Both the position numbers and the translations under genes were made by a program. DNA of 18,802 bases from an uncultured Candidatus Saccharibacteria bacterium (GTDB lineage: Bacteria; Patescibacteria; Saccharimonadia; Saccharimonadales; UBA6022), in NCBI GenBank assembly GCA_946886725.1, contig CAMPJF010000005.1, forward strand, positions 1 through 18,802, given 5' to 3'. Below the pieces are notes generated by a model. It did not search any database. It had not been told where the DNA came from and saw nothing but the letters and a program-made list of their open reading frames with translations. Shown in pieces: positions 6,497 to 13,383 of this stretch; position 1 is the stretch's first letter, and every line of letters begins with the position of its first letter.

Positions 6497-7783
6497 TTAC
6501 AGCAGGCGCTGTGGCTCTTCGATCTCCTCATCGTCAAGCTCTAATGATTTAATGACCGGCAACGCTCGGCTTGTAATCCCCTGCAGATCACCGTACATAC
6601 CAATCGTATTATCAATAACCGCACGAATCGCCTTCTCCTGGTGCGCCCAACGCAGCGCTGCAGCCCGCTTTTCTTTTTCGATTTCCGCCTGGAGCGTGCC
6701 ATAATTTTCGACGATCGCCTCTACGCGGTGACGGAACTCTGGACCAACTAAGAACTGGTACAGCGCCTCCATCTTAGCATCCTTGCCGGCGTTCATTTTA
6801 TTCGCCGCATCGACTTGTAGGATTGTCGTACGTAAAGCGGCGGCAAGAACCGGCGCAAGCCTCGGCTTGACGACCCACAAGTTCGCCTCTAAGTGTTTCA
6901 TGTCACCCATGTCTGCCGGTATTTCGTGCGAGACGATCACCCCGATATTCGCCCCCGCTTCACGAATATCCTGTTTGAATTTTGGCACCCAAGCTGGCTG
7001 CCATTTGCCATTCTTTGTTTCCCATAAAAGCACACCGCAACCGACACCCAGCTGATTATTCACCATCTGTTTGATATCAGCACCGCGCTGGCCTTTCTTC
7101 ACTTCTTCCAATTGATCATATGGAAATTCTTCGCGCAGGCGATTTTCTAGATCCAGTTCTAATACTTCACCTTGATTCTGCTGGGATCCTTGGGTCGCCT
7201 TGCGCTGCGCATCTTCAAGAGCTTTTTGTGTGTCGGCCAATTTTTTCTCTTGCTCTAAAATACGTAGATGATATTTCTCTTCGGCAGCCTTCTGGACATC
7301 TTCACGAATTTTATCTTCGCCCTCGGCGAGCTTTTTCTGAGCATCCAATTCGGCGTTAGCGCGTGCCTGTTTTTCCTCACGTAGCGATTGCATAAGCTCG
7401 CTTAACTGTTCACGAAGTTTCTTGTTGGCTTCTTTTTCAGATTCAGCATCTTCGCGGAGATTCTTAACAAGCGATTCCTGCTCGATCGCCGCCTTTTTCT
7501 GTGAACTTGTCAGTTCTAATTCGAGTTTCTTTTTCGCAAGATCCAACTCTGCGTCAAGTTGCTGCTTTAATAGCTCTTTTTCGCCCGCTAATTGCTTCTT
7601 TGCCAGTTCGGTGGCAGAATCGCGTTCGGCTTTGACATATTTCGCCGCTTCTTCGCGAATTTTTTCCATCTCTTGTTTATGTTTATGTTGCTCAGCCGCA
7701 AGCACGCGTGCTTCAATCTGCCCCTCTAGCGCCTTATCGACTTCAATATCAGTGCCGCACGTCGTGCATGTAATCGTATTCAC
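6497..7783 (-). CDS. DUF2130 domain protein with long coiled coil
   Basis: A 428-residue protein of the DUF2130 family. Residues 1-12 carry a single CxxC pair (CTTC), resembling half a zinc ribbon. About residues 20-205 form a highly charged coiled coil rich in Lys, Glu, Ala and Gln. The DUF2130 domain follows (about 210-405), with LENRLREEFPYD, GQRGADIKQ and LLWETKNGKW. The spacing of acidic residues and the E-x-K in WETK resembles a PD-(D/E)xK nuclease fold; that is inference. The function of the family is not established. The start is GTG at 7783 with GGGG five bases upstream. It forms its own unit with an extended -10 promoter and ends before the SDR promoter. Confidence 0.88.
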   Translation of the reverse strand: MNTITCTTCGTDIEVDKALEGQIEARVLAAEQHKHKQEMEKIREEAAKYVKAERDSATELAKKQLAGEKELLKQQLDAELDLAKKKLELELTSSQKKAAIEQESLVKNLREDAESEKEANKKLREQLSELMQSLREEKQARANAELDAQKKLAEGEDKIREDVQKAAEEKYHLRILEQEKKLADTQKALEDAQRKATQGSQQNQGEVLELDLENRLREEFPYDQLEEVKKGQRGADIKQMVNNQLGVGCGVLLWETKNGKWQPAWVPKFKQDIREAGANIGVIVSHEIPADMGDMKHLEANLWVVKPRLAPVLAAALRTTILQVDAANKMNAGKDAKMEALYQFLVGPEFRHRVEAIVENYGTLQAEIEKEKRAAALRWAHQEKAIRAVIDNTIGMYGDLQGITSRALPVIKSLELDDEEIEEPQRLL

Positions 7784-7809
7784 TAAAACCCCATATTCGT
7801 TATCAATCC

Positions 7810-7818
7810 ATTATACCA
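7810..7818 (-). promoter_or_regulatory. extended -10 promoter of the DUF2130 gene
   Basis: TGGTATAAT on the minus strand: a perfect TATAAT (7810-7815) with the extended TGn element. No good -35 is present. The leader is about 20 bases, and the promoter begins about 20 bases after the TPM gene stop. Confidence 0.6.
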
Positions 7819-7838
7819 GTTGCAAGGCGCACCGAATG

Positions 7839-8753
7839 TTACCAGCCGCCACTTGCACCACCACCGCCAAATCCGCCGCCACCAAAGCCGCCAAATCCGC
7901 CGCCCGAGCTACCACCGCCACCAATAAACGGTCCGCCAGCCCACCAGCTCGGTGCATCCCCGTGACTCGCGTGGGAACGGTAATTTGCCGAAACGGCCTT
8001 ATCGAGGAGTAAACCAAGGAGCGTCAGAACAACAATGGCGGCAATTCCGATGAATAAAAAGCCAAAGATCAGGCCAAGAATCGCCCCAATCACCCCGCCA
8101 ATAACTCCACCAGCCCACCAGCTTTTCGTGCGAGCAAGCATCGACCCCAGCCAGCTAAATCCCATTAATCCAAAAAATAGTACGAATTCCCATGGGAATG
8201 AGCTCCCCTGACCCGCAGGCGCAGTTTGCGACAAATTAGGATCCGCCTCGCCGTGAATTGCCGTAATAACCCCATCGACACCAGAATCTATACCGGCATA
8301 ATAGTCATCTTTTTGAAACGCAGGTCGTATGCGATCCCGAATGATCTGATTAGCACGGATATCTGGCAGCGCACCCTCTAGGCCATAACCAACTTCGATA
8401 CGCATACGCCTGTCGTCCTTTGCGACAAGCAAAAGCACCCCGCTATCCCGATTTTTTTGGCCAACCCCCCATTCGCGCGCCACATTCAATGAATAATCCT
8501 CTAGCGCGTCGCCCTGTAATGACGAAATCATCAGCACGGCAATTTGATTGCCCGTCGCCTTCTGCTCGGCGGCGATCTTTGTCGCTAAAGCCGCCTTTTG
8601 CTCAGCTGTTAACGTATTTGTCTGATCAACAATCGGCACATCCGTAGGCTTTGGCGGCACTGCAAGTGCACTGACGCCGATCGGCAAAGCAAGCATGGCG
8701 AATAAGGCCACTGCAGCAGTAACAACTTTCATCCGAACTTGTCGCATATGCAT
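7839..8753 (-). CDS. TPM domain (YgcG family) secreted or membrane protein with Gly-rich tail
   Basis: Domain order: signal peptide (residues 1 to about 31, likely cut after SALA), TPM domain (about 38-165, with VVDQ-like start IVDQTNTLT, RDSGVLLLVAKDDRRMRIEVGYGLEG and RPAFQKDDYYAGI), membrane segments at about 187-207 and 215-250, and a glycine-rich tail of GGFGG-type repeats ending in GGW. TPM domains face the cell exterior; the family is linked to photosystem repair phosphatase in plants but its bacterial role is not settled. It starts 21 bases after the lemA stop and is almost surely cotranscribed with it, a very common pairing. The start is uncertain: ATGs at 8753, 8747 and 8732 all precede the signal peptide and none has a clear Shine-Dalgarno sequence. 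Confidence 0.92.
   Translation of the reverse strand: MHMRQVRMKVVTAAVALFAMLALPIGVSALAVPPKPTDVPIVDQTNTLTAEQKAALATKIAAEQKATGNQIAVLMISSLQGDALEDYSLNVAREWGVGQKNRDSGVLLLVAKDDRRMRIEVGYGLEGALPDIRANQIIRDRIRPAFQKDDYYAGIDSGVDGVITAIHGEADPNLSQTAPAGQGSSFPWEFVLFFGLMGFSWLGSMLARTKSWWAGGVIGGVIGAILGLIFGFLFIGIAAIVVLTLLGLLLDKAVSANYRSHASHGDAPSWWAGGPFIGGGGSSGGGFGGFGGGGFGGGGASGGW
7845..7920 (-). repeat. low-complexity Gly-codon repeat in the TPM protein tail
   Basis: An imperfect repeat of Gly and Phe codons (GGFGG units) encodes the C-terminal tail. On the plus strand it reads as recurring CCGCCAAA and CCGCCGCCACC blocks. Such tails are usual in YgcG proteins and may vary in length by slippage. Confidence 0.7.
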
Positions 8754-8774
8754 GTAGCCAAATCCGCCGCTTAT

Positions 8775-9371
8775 CTAAGAGTTAAAATCTACAGTTGGTG
8801 CATCTTCAGCACCCTGCTCGGCCTTAAACGTCTCAAAACGATCAAATCCAAAGATACCGGCCGTCAAGTTTGTTGGAAATCGAGAAATTGACGTATTGTA
8901 TGTCGTAACGACAGCGTTAAAATCCTTGCGCGCAACAGCGATTCTATTTTCGGTACCCTCAAGCTGAACTTGTAGGTCCTGGAACGCAGCAACCGACTTC
9001 AACTCAGGGTAGTTTTCTGTGACAGCAAGCAATCGTCCTAATGCCTGACTCAGCTCACCTTGCGACTGCTGGTACTGGGCTAGCTGCTCTGGAGTTGCTT
9101 TACTTGGGTCGATTGAAATACTTGTCGCTTTCGCTCGTGCCTCGGTCACTTGTGTCAAAGTCTCTTGCTCAAAATTTGATGCGCCTTTTACGGTAGCGAC
9201 AAGATTATCAACAAGATCTTCTCGGCGCTGGTACTGCGTATCAACATTCGCCAGCTCTTGGTTGACTCGTTCACGCTGTGCGACTAGCCCGTTATATCCG
9301 CCGATAACGACCATGGCAAGAATCACGATGACCCCTACGATAACACTAGGTACTATCCATTTTCGATTCAT
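8775..9371 (-). CDS. lemA: LemA family protein
   Basis: A 198-residue protein with one N-terminal membrane anchor (about residues 7-27, with a short cytoplasmic tail MNRKW) followed by a helical bundle outside. LemA hallmarks are YNGLVAQRERVNQELANVDTQYQRREDLVDNLVATVKG at the start of the bundle, the AVTENYPELKS motif in the middle, and AVARKDFNAVVTTYNTSISRFPTN before the end (cited here by their cores YNGLV, RREDLV, ENYPELK and YN). The biochemical role is unknown; LemA is usually paired with TPM proteins, as here. The ATG at 9371 has GGAG five bases upstream, and a TATAAT promoter precedes the pair. Confidence 0.95.
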   Translation of the reverse strand: MNRKWIVPSVIVGVIVILAMVVIGGYNGLVAQRERVNQELANVDTQYQRREDLVDNLVATVKGASNFEQETLTQVTEARAKATSISIDPSKATPEQLAQYQQSQGELSQALGRLLAVTENYPELKSVAAFQDLQVQLEGTENRIAVARKDFNAVVTTYNTSISRFPTNLTAGIFGFDRFETFKAEQGAEDAPTVDFNS

Positions 9372-9404
9372 ATCATCTCCTATTTCACACTAATTACTGC
9401 TTTC

Positions 9405-9433
9405 ATTATACTGCGTTTCGCATTCGTTTTCAC
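9405..9433 (-). promoter_or_regulatory. promoter of the lemA-TPM operon
   Basis: GTGAAA (9428-9433, weak), 17 bases, TATAAT (9405-9410, perfect). The leader is about 26 bases and includes the GGAG ribosome binding site of lemA. Confidence 0.5.
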
Positions 9434-9460
9434 GCCGAAGTGCGCCGGCTGCGGATGTTA

Positions 9461-9489
9461 TTGACCACATGTAGTGAAAGTGGTATTTT
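9461..9489 (+). promoter_or_regulatory. promoter of the 130-aa gene
   Basis: TTGACC (9461-9466), 17 bases, TATTTT (9484-9489), with TGG before the -10. The expected start near 9496 lies only 3 bases before the ATG at 9499. It is divergent from the lemA promoter. Confidence 0.5.
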
Positions 9490-9498
9490 AAAGATAAT

Positions 9499-9891
9499 AT
9501 GAGTAATTTAGAAAACAATTTCTCTATCTATCCCTACGGCTATGAAGACGAGCTAGAGGAAAAACGTGCGGCAATGGAATTATTACGCACTCAAGAGGAA
9601 GCGCAGCGAACGTATCTCGGTGAAACCATTGCCCGACCAGCCGATGCAACCGCGCGAAGTATCGGAGATTTGGCGATTCAGAGCTTCACTGGCGGCATAT
9701 TACACGCTTCGTTCGACACCCAAGCCCGGTCACCTGAATTATCGCCTGCGCGTAACCGTCAGCTCGGCCAGCCCGCCGTCCGTCATCTCGTCTCGATCGA
9801 TCGCTCACCGATGCTATTACATGAAAGCATTACACAACCCGCCATTAACGAGCGCGCTATTCTTGGCCACGCTCAGCATCGCGCGGCCTAG
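9499..9891 (+). CDS. hypothetical protein, 130 aa
   Basis: Unrecognised. The N-terminal 45 residues are acidic and helical (DELEEKRAAMELLRTQEEAQ), preceded by a short aromatic stretch IYPYGY; the rest is rich in Ala, Arg, Pro and Ser without membrane segments or cysteines. The frame keeps the C/G-rich third codon positions seen in neighbouring genes to its end, which argues that the whole open frame is coding. There is no Shine-Dalgarno sequence, but a promoter sits just upstream, so the message is likely nearly leaderless. It precedes the glycoside hydrolase by 62 bases, which hold that gene's own promoter. Confidence 0.6.
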   Translation: MSNLENNFSIYPYGYEDELEEKRAAMELLRTQEEAQRTYLGETIARPADATARSIGDLAIQSFTGGILHASFDTQARSPELSPARNRQLGQPAVRHLVSIDRSPMLLHESITQPAINERAILGHAQHRAA

Positions 9892-9909
9892 ATTTCATCC
9901 GATCGGTCG

Positions 9910-9938
9910 CTCGCCTAGTTGACATCTAGGTCGGCGAG
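9910..9938. other. inverted repeat around the -35 box of the glycoside hydrolase promoter
   Basis: CTCGCCTAG (9910-9918) can pair with CTA (9926-9928) and, after a 4-base bulge, GGCGAG (9933-9938). The TTGACA -35 box lies in the loop. It could be an operator, a weak terminator of the 130-aa gene, or chance. Confidence 0.35.
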
Positions 9939-9947
9939 GATTATACC
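9919..9947 (+). promoter_or_regulatory. promoter predicting a leaderless glycoside hydrolase mRNA
   Basis: TTGACA (9919-9924, perfect), 17 bases, TATACC (9942-9947). Six bases separate the -10 from the ATG at 9954, so the expected +1 is the A of the start codon. Confidence 0.65.
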
Positions 9948-9953
9948 TGAACC

Positions 9954-11624
9954 ATGAAACAGCGACAGATGGATACAAGTCCTGAAATTCCTCAAGGCAT
10001 CCGCATTTTGCCAGATGAAACCTTATTAGAAGCGCCGACCGTAGAAATAAATCTGCCCGACAGGCATTTATCCGCAATCGAGGCGATGATAAACCTTACG
10101 GGTGTGCACCGATCTAAAGACATTGGCACAAACGGCTCAAGTAATGCCGCCTACACTCGCCCACAAGACAGAAACAACAAATTCTTAGACAAATTCAATC
10201 ACAAGTTTCACCGCGATGACCATGTCATTGCAGAGTTTCTCTTGCCGTATCATCCGCTTCTAACCCATGAAGCAATCAAGCTCTCCCTAGAATATATGGG
10301 CACGATTGATAATTACGACAACCCCATGGATGGGCCTTTTGACGAGCAAGAAAAGGGCAAAATTGCCCATGAAATCCTAAGCCCCGATCACCCTACGGCC
10401 ATCGAACTGCGAGAGCGAAAAAACTGGGGCTTTCCGTACTACGGCGCCACAGACACTACAGGCAAGAACATTCTTGCAATCCATCGTCTCGTTAATCATC
10501 CTGACTACGGCGTAGATTACTTAAAAGAGCGCTACATTGGCCGCGATAAAATACCCCATACCATTCTCTACGGCCTCGATCAGAATATCGCATGGATCAC
10601 AGGGCGCATGAACAGAAACCCCGAGGGTCTCGTCGAAAACCTCGATAGGAACCCCCTGCATCACGCCAACCAAACCTGGGCTGACTCGCCCGAATCATTC
10701 CATCACAAAGATGGCAGTTGGGCCCAATACCAAAACGAGCTCGGCTACGGTGTCGCTGCAGTCGAGCTGCAAGCTGAGACATATGATGCACTACTGGGTG
10801 GTGCAGATATCTACGAAAAAATCGGTCGATTCAAAGATGCGGCCGCATTACGCGAGCGAGCCGCCCGATTGCGCGCGGTCATCCTCAAGGAATTCTGGGT
10901 GGATGACAGTAAGCATTTTGGCGGTTATTTTGCGCGCGGCACCGATCGCGATTCGACCGGTCGGTTACGGACGCTTGAAATTCGCTCCTCAGACATGGGT
11001 CACTTATTACAGTCGGGCATCCTTGATCCCGTAGAGGATGCAGACTTAAATACAGAAATTACCTTTAAACGAGAAGCGGTCATTCGTAATCTTTTCTCGG
11101 ACGAAATGCTCTGCCCTAGCGGCATCCGCACGCTATCGGCAGATTCGGCCCGCTATGGCGATGCACGCTATCATAATGGCAGCTCGTGGCCGTGGACGAC
11201 GTATTTTATTGCGCGCGGCCTTGATAAACACGGCTATCATGGACTGTCCTACGAGCTGAAAAAGCGCGTATGGGAAAATTACAACCAGACACATGTCCTA
11301 GGCGAATACGCTAGCGGCAGCTCCGACCCCGATGACCGCATTGTTTCACAGGCAGTTCTGGTGCGAAATGACACCCTAACGAGCGAGCAAACGTATCATA
11401 TTTCACGACCTGCACAATTAATCCAAGGATGGACCGCTGCCGCAATTTACGCAATGAAGCATGAATATGCCGCAGTCACCGCCTGCAGACTAGGTGGACG
11501 CTACCTGGCTGCAGTTGGCGTATCTAGTTTTCGCATGGCCGCACTAACCGATGATAGACGCACCTTTGAATCAGAGATTTTACTACCTATTCGCGAGCAG
11601 CAATCAATTCGATACGCGGCATAG
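9954..11624 (+). CDS. glycoside hydrolase of the amylo-alpha-1,6-glucosidase / (alpha/alpha)6 type
   Basis: A 556-residue cytoplasmic protein without signal peptide. Helical-barrel glycosidase signatures are visible: NQTWADS at about residues 240-245 (compare NQGWKDS of glycogen debranching enzymes, D244 a candidate acid), a following VEVQ-like AAVELQAETYDAL helix, SGIRTLS at about 390, and YHNGSSWPW at 406-414 (compare the YHNGSVWPW motif). The family likely hydrolyses alpha-glucosidic bonds in glycogen-like or trehalose-like glucans; the exact substrate cannot be read from sequence. The N-terminal 90 residues match nothing I know. Translation starts directly at the predicted transcription start. 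The gene is convergent with the next one, four bases apart at their ends. Confidence 0.75.
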   Translation: MKQRQMDTSPEIPQGIRILPDETLLEAPTVEINLPDRHLSAIEAMINLTGVHRSKDIGTNGSSNAAYTRPQDRNNKFLDKFNHKFHRDDHVIAEFLLPYHPLLTHEAIKLSLEYMGTIDNYDNPMDGPFDEQEKGKIAHEILSPDHPTAIELRERKNWGFPYYGATDTTGKNILAIHRLVNHPDYGVDYLKERYIGRDKIPHTILYGLDQNIAWITGRMNRNPEGLVENLDRNPLHHANQTWADSPESFHHKDGSWAQYQNELGYGVAAVELQAETYDALLGGADIYEKIGRFKDAAALRERAARLRAVILKEFWVDDSKHFGGYFARGTDRDSTGRLRTLEIRSSDMGHLLQSGILDPVEDADLNTEITFKREAVIRNLFSDEMLCPSGIRTLSADSARYGDARYHNGSSWPWTTYFIARGLDKHGYHGLSYELKKRVWENYNQTHVLGEYASGSSDPDDRIVSQAVLVRNDTLTSEQTYHISRPAQLIQGWTAAAIYAMKHEYAAVTACRLGGRYLAAVGVSSFRMAALTDDRRTFESEILLPIREQQSIRYAA

Positions 11625-11627
11625 ACC

Positions 11628-12161
11628 CTATGATAACTCCTTGATGGCGTAATGCTCGGGGTGTAAATCCTCCACCGTATACGCGCCATCTTGCTCGCGG
11701 TTATACTCAACAACAAAGTCGGCACGATAATATTCGTTCTCTCGTATCGATTTGTAAAAAATGTTTGCTTTATGTGCACGATCCGTTGCCGGCACTGGGC
11801 CTTTATACAAAATTATCTCGTGCGCCTGCCCCGGACTAAGCCTGCGGTCGATTTCGGTTTTTCGATCAAGAATGACACACTTATCAATCTCTATATCAAC
11901 CGTTGATGTGTTCGTTACCCATATCGTCACCGTTATCACCTCACCATCGACGTGTGTTTCACAATGACGCAAATCAAATGTCGGTATTACTTTCGTCTGC
12001 TGAGGAGCGAGCACTTGCGCCGGAGGTGGATTCGTCGGCGTCGCCACCTGCGAGTCAAATTGATCCCTAGCCGAGACGGACTCGTTCGACACTGGCGAGT
12101 TAGGATCTTCAAACACTGGTTTGCCCTGTATTATCTTCTTTAGCCCATCCATGAATCCCAT
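11628..12161 (-). CDS. conserved-looking hypothetical protein with Pro-rich linker, 177 aa
   Basis: Not assigned to a named family. Layout: a short N-terminal amphipathic helix (MGFMDGLKKIIQGKP), a disordered Ser/Pro/Gln-rich linker (about residues 18-58), then a beta-rich domain (about 60-165) with two cysteines (C67, C95) and a pattern of VTVTIWVTN, RRLSPGQAHEIILYKGP and YYRADFVVEYN that looks like an immunoglobulin-like sandwich. I recall similar proteins in Saccharibacteria genomes, but cannot confirm. The ATG at 12161 has GGAGG five bases upstream; the frame extends two codons to a GTG overlapping that site. It ends four bases from the end of the convergent hydrolase gene. Confidence 0.75.
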   Translation of the reverse strand: MGFMDGLKKIIQGKPVFEDPNSPVSNESVSARDQFDSQVATPTNPPPAQVLAPQQTKVIPTFDLRHCETHVDGEVITVTIWVTNTSTVDIEIDKCVILDRKTEIDRRLSPGQAHEIILYKGPVPATDRAHKANIFYKSIRENEYYRADFVVEYNREQDGAYTVEDLHPEHYAIKELS

Positions 12162-12192
12162 ATACACCTCCTTCTTTGCTTCTTACACTCCT

Positions 12193-12222
12193 ATTATCAC
12201 GCGAACTGGCAAAAACGTCCAA
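12193..12222 (-). promoter_or_regulatory. possible promoter of the 177-aa gene
   Basis: TTGGAC (12217-12222), 18 bases, GATAAT (12193-12198). Both boxes are imperfect; the position, about 30 bases before the start codon with the Shine-Dalgarno sequence between, fits. Confidence 0.35.
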
Positions 12223-12285
12223 TTCTTCATAGCCATCATTGTTGGCCAAATTGATAAAAACACTACAATTTGACGCACAATTCCC

Positions 12286-12314
12286 TTGCCTCGCATCTGG
12301 CAATACGGTTTAAT
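12286..12314 (+). promoter_or_regulatory. possible promoter of the glutaredoxin-like gene
   Basis: TTGCCT (12286-12291), 17 bases, TTTAAT (12309-12314). The leader would be about 95 bases, long for this window, and contains no gene that I can support. Confidence 0.35.
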
Positions 12315-12416
12315 GGTATACAGATTCAAAGTGAGGGTACGTTCTATGGCCTGATGGCGGTAGGATTGTCACTTATGGACAAAAAACACACGGATACATT
12401 CACAGGAGGGCTTATC

Positions 12417-12749
12417 ATGCCTGAAGCAGCAGTTATTCCCCAGATTCAAACGATCTACCTTCTTGGTGCTAAGGTCTGCGGACAATGTGAGATCGTCCTT
12501 GAGAACCTTGCAAAGAAAGGCTTGAAAGCGATAAAGGTCGTGATCGATCCAAGCAACGAAACCCACCAAAAGTTTCGTGAAATGGCAGTCAGTCGCGGCG
12601 ACACGTCAGCGCCAATCATTTACACCGAGGATGCTACGGGCAAGCTCAAGTACATCGGAGCCGGCGTCGCCTTCATCCACGTCCTTCGGCTTGCTGCAAT
12701 CGAGAAAGACCTTCAGGAAGCTCTCCAAAAGGAGCTCGTGAACGCCTAG
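12417..12749 (+). CDS. glutaredoxin/thioredoxin-fold protein with CGQC motif
   Basis: A 110-residue protein with the core of a small redox thioredoxin fold: first strand QTIYLLGAKV, active site C21-G-Q-C24, helix, second strand AIKVVID, and a cis-proline P66 in TSAPIIYT followed by a glycine turn. It resembles glutaredoxin/NrdH-like electron donors for disulfide reduction, perhaps for ribonucleotide reductase; the partner is unknown. The ATG at 12417 has AGGAGGG seven bases upstream; longer in-frame starts lack any such site. Codon use differs from its neighbours: Lys is mostly AAG and Leu mostly CTT, whereas the adjacent hydrolase prefers AAA. With its own promoter, strong ribosome binding site and terminators, it may be a transferred single-gene cassette. 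Confidence 0.85.
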   Translation: MPEAAVIPQIQTIYLLGAKVCGQCEIVLENLAKKGLKAIKVVIDPSNETHQKFREMAVSRGDTSAPIIYTEDATGKLKYIGAGVAFIHVLRLAAIEKDLQEALQKELVNA

Positions 12750-12763
12750 TGTCCGTTCGTGAC

Positions 12764-12804
12764 CTTGCCGCCCTCCCCCATCTTTTAGGGTGATGGGCGG
12801 CAAG
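12764..12804 (+). terminator. large GC-rich hairpin after the glutaredoxin-like gene
   Basis: CTTGCCGCCC (12764-12773) pairs perfectly with GGGCGGCAAG (12795-12804). It starts 14 bases past the stop codon. No T run follows; it may stabilise the 3' end together with the next hairpin. Confidence 0.55.
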
Positions 12805-12817
12805 ATCCGAAAAAATC

Positions 12818-12844
12818 AATCCACCGCTAATCCGGTGGATTTTT
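12818..12844. terminator. bidirectional intrinsic terminator
   Basis: ATCCACCG (12819-12826) pairs with CGGTGGAT (12833-12840) over a 6-base loop, followed on the plus strand by T residues (12840-12844) and preceded by an A run (12810-12815). It serves both the plus-strand redox gene and the minus-strand gene that ends at 12860. Confidence 0.88.
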
Positions 12845-12859
12845 CACATTCTGCGAACG

Positions 12860-13306
12860 CTATCGCTCTACTTTATCGATATCAAATACAGCGTACGCAG
12901 GTACGTGCAGTAGCTGGTCATCTGGAATTGTATCGAAGTATGGTAGAAGCGTCACTTTATCAAAAGCGAGGCAGAGTGACCGAATAGCGCCCCGGCCCAT
13001 TAAGCGGCCGATGCGCACTGTACTATAGGTAACAAACGTTCCTTCAAAGTTCAATTGAGGAAACTGAACAGTTTCAATATCCCGCTCTCCATCAAAACTA
13101 ACTGGTAACAAAAAAGATCTACCTGATGTCACGAAATACGGCTGGTCGATCATCTGCAGGTCGATTGCCTTCTGCTCAAGCTCGACGATACTACGTATCT
13201 CGTAATCATTGTGCTCGAATTCCTCTAGGTGCCCATTAAACGCCAAATCTTCAGCGACAGGGATAGCAATTTCAGCTGGATTTGGCATAATGATTCGGTC
13301 GGCCAT
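12860..13306 (-). CDS. hypothetical protein, 148 aa
   Basis: Unrecognised soluble protein. It contains acidic N-terminal segments (AEIAIPVAEDLAF, then EEFEHNDYEI), a middle with strand-like FVTYSTVRIGRL and a conserved-looking LMGRGAIRSLCLAFDKV (about residues 100-118), and ends in a strand AYAVFDI. It has no membrane segment and a single cysteine. The ATG at 13306 is chosen because GAGGAG lies six bases upstream; an ATG two codons earlier abuts that site. It has its own promoter and shares a bidirectional terminator with the convergent redox gene. Confidence 0.75.
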   Translation of the reverse strand: MADRIIMPNPAEIAIPVAEDLAFNGHLEEFEHNDYEIRSIVELEQKAIDLQMIDQPYFVTSGRSFLLPVSFDGERDIETVQFPQLNFEGTFVTYSTVRIGRLMGRGAIRSLCLAFDKVTLLPYFDTIPDDQLLHVPAYAVFDIDKVER

Positions 13307-13330
13307 ACACATCTCCTCTTTATTTGAGAA

Positions 13331-13359
13331 ATTGTACGCCCCTAACGTAACAATTGCAA
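13331..13359 (-). promoter_or_regulatory. promoter of the 148-aa gene
   Basis: TTGCAA (13354-13359), 17 bases, TACAAT (13331-13336). It lies in the gap after the glycyl-tRNA synthetase gene and leaves a leader of about 18 bases with the Shine-Dalgarno sequence. Confidence 0.55.
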
Positions 13360-13383
13360 TATAACCGCAAGTCAGAGCAAAGA

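Noticed and set aside
7845..7935. CRISPR-like or minisatellite repeat
   Set aside because: The repetition is explained by Gly and Phe codons of the TPM protein tail; there are no unique spacers.
7422..8012. Long plus-strand open frame opposite the DUF2130 and TPM genes
   Set aside because: Ser/Phe/Ala-rich translation is the antisense of Lys/Glu/Ala coiled-coil and glycine codons; no start signals.
9566..9922. Overlapping open frame on the plus strand within the 130-aa gene
   Set aside because: Its start has no promoter or ribosome binding site, its composition (Arg/Ser-rich) is that of a shadow frame, and the 9499 frame has the expected codon bias and a promoter.
12270..12416. N-terminal extension of the redox protein to an upstream ATG
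   Set aside because: It would start before the likely promoter; the strong Shine-Dalgarno sequence is placed correctly only for the ATG at 12417.
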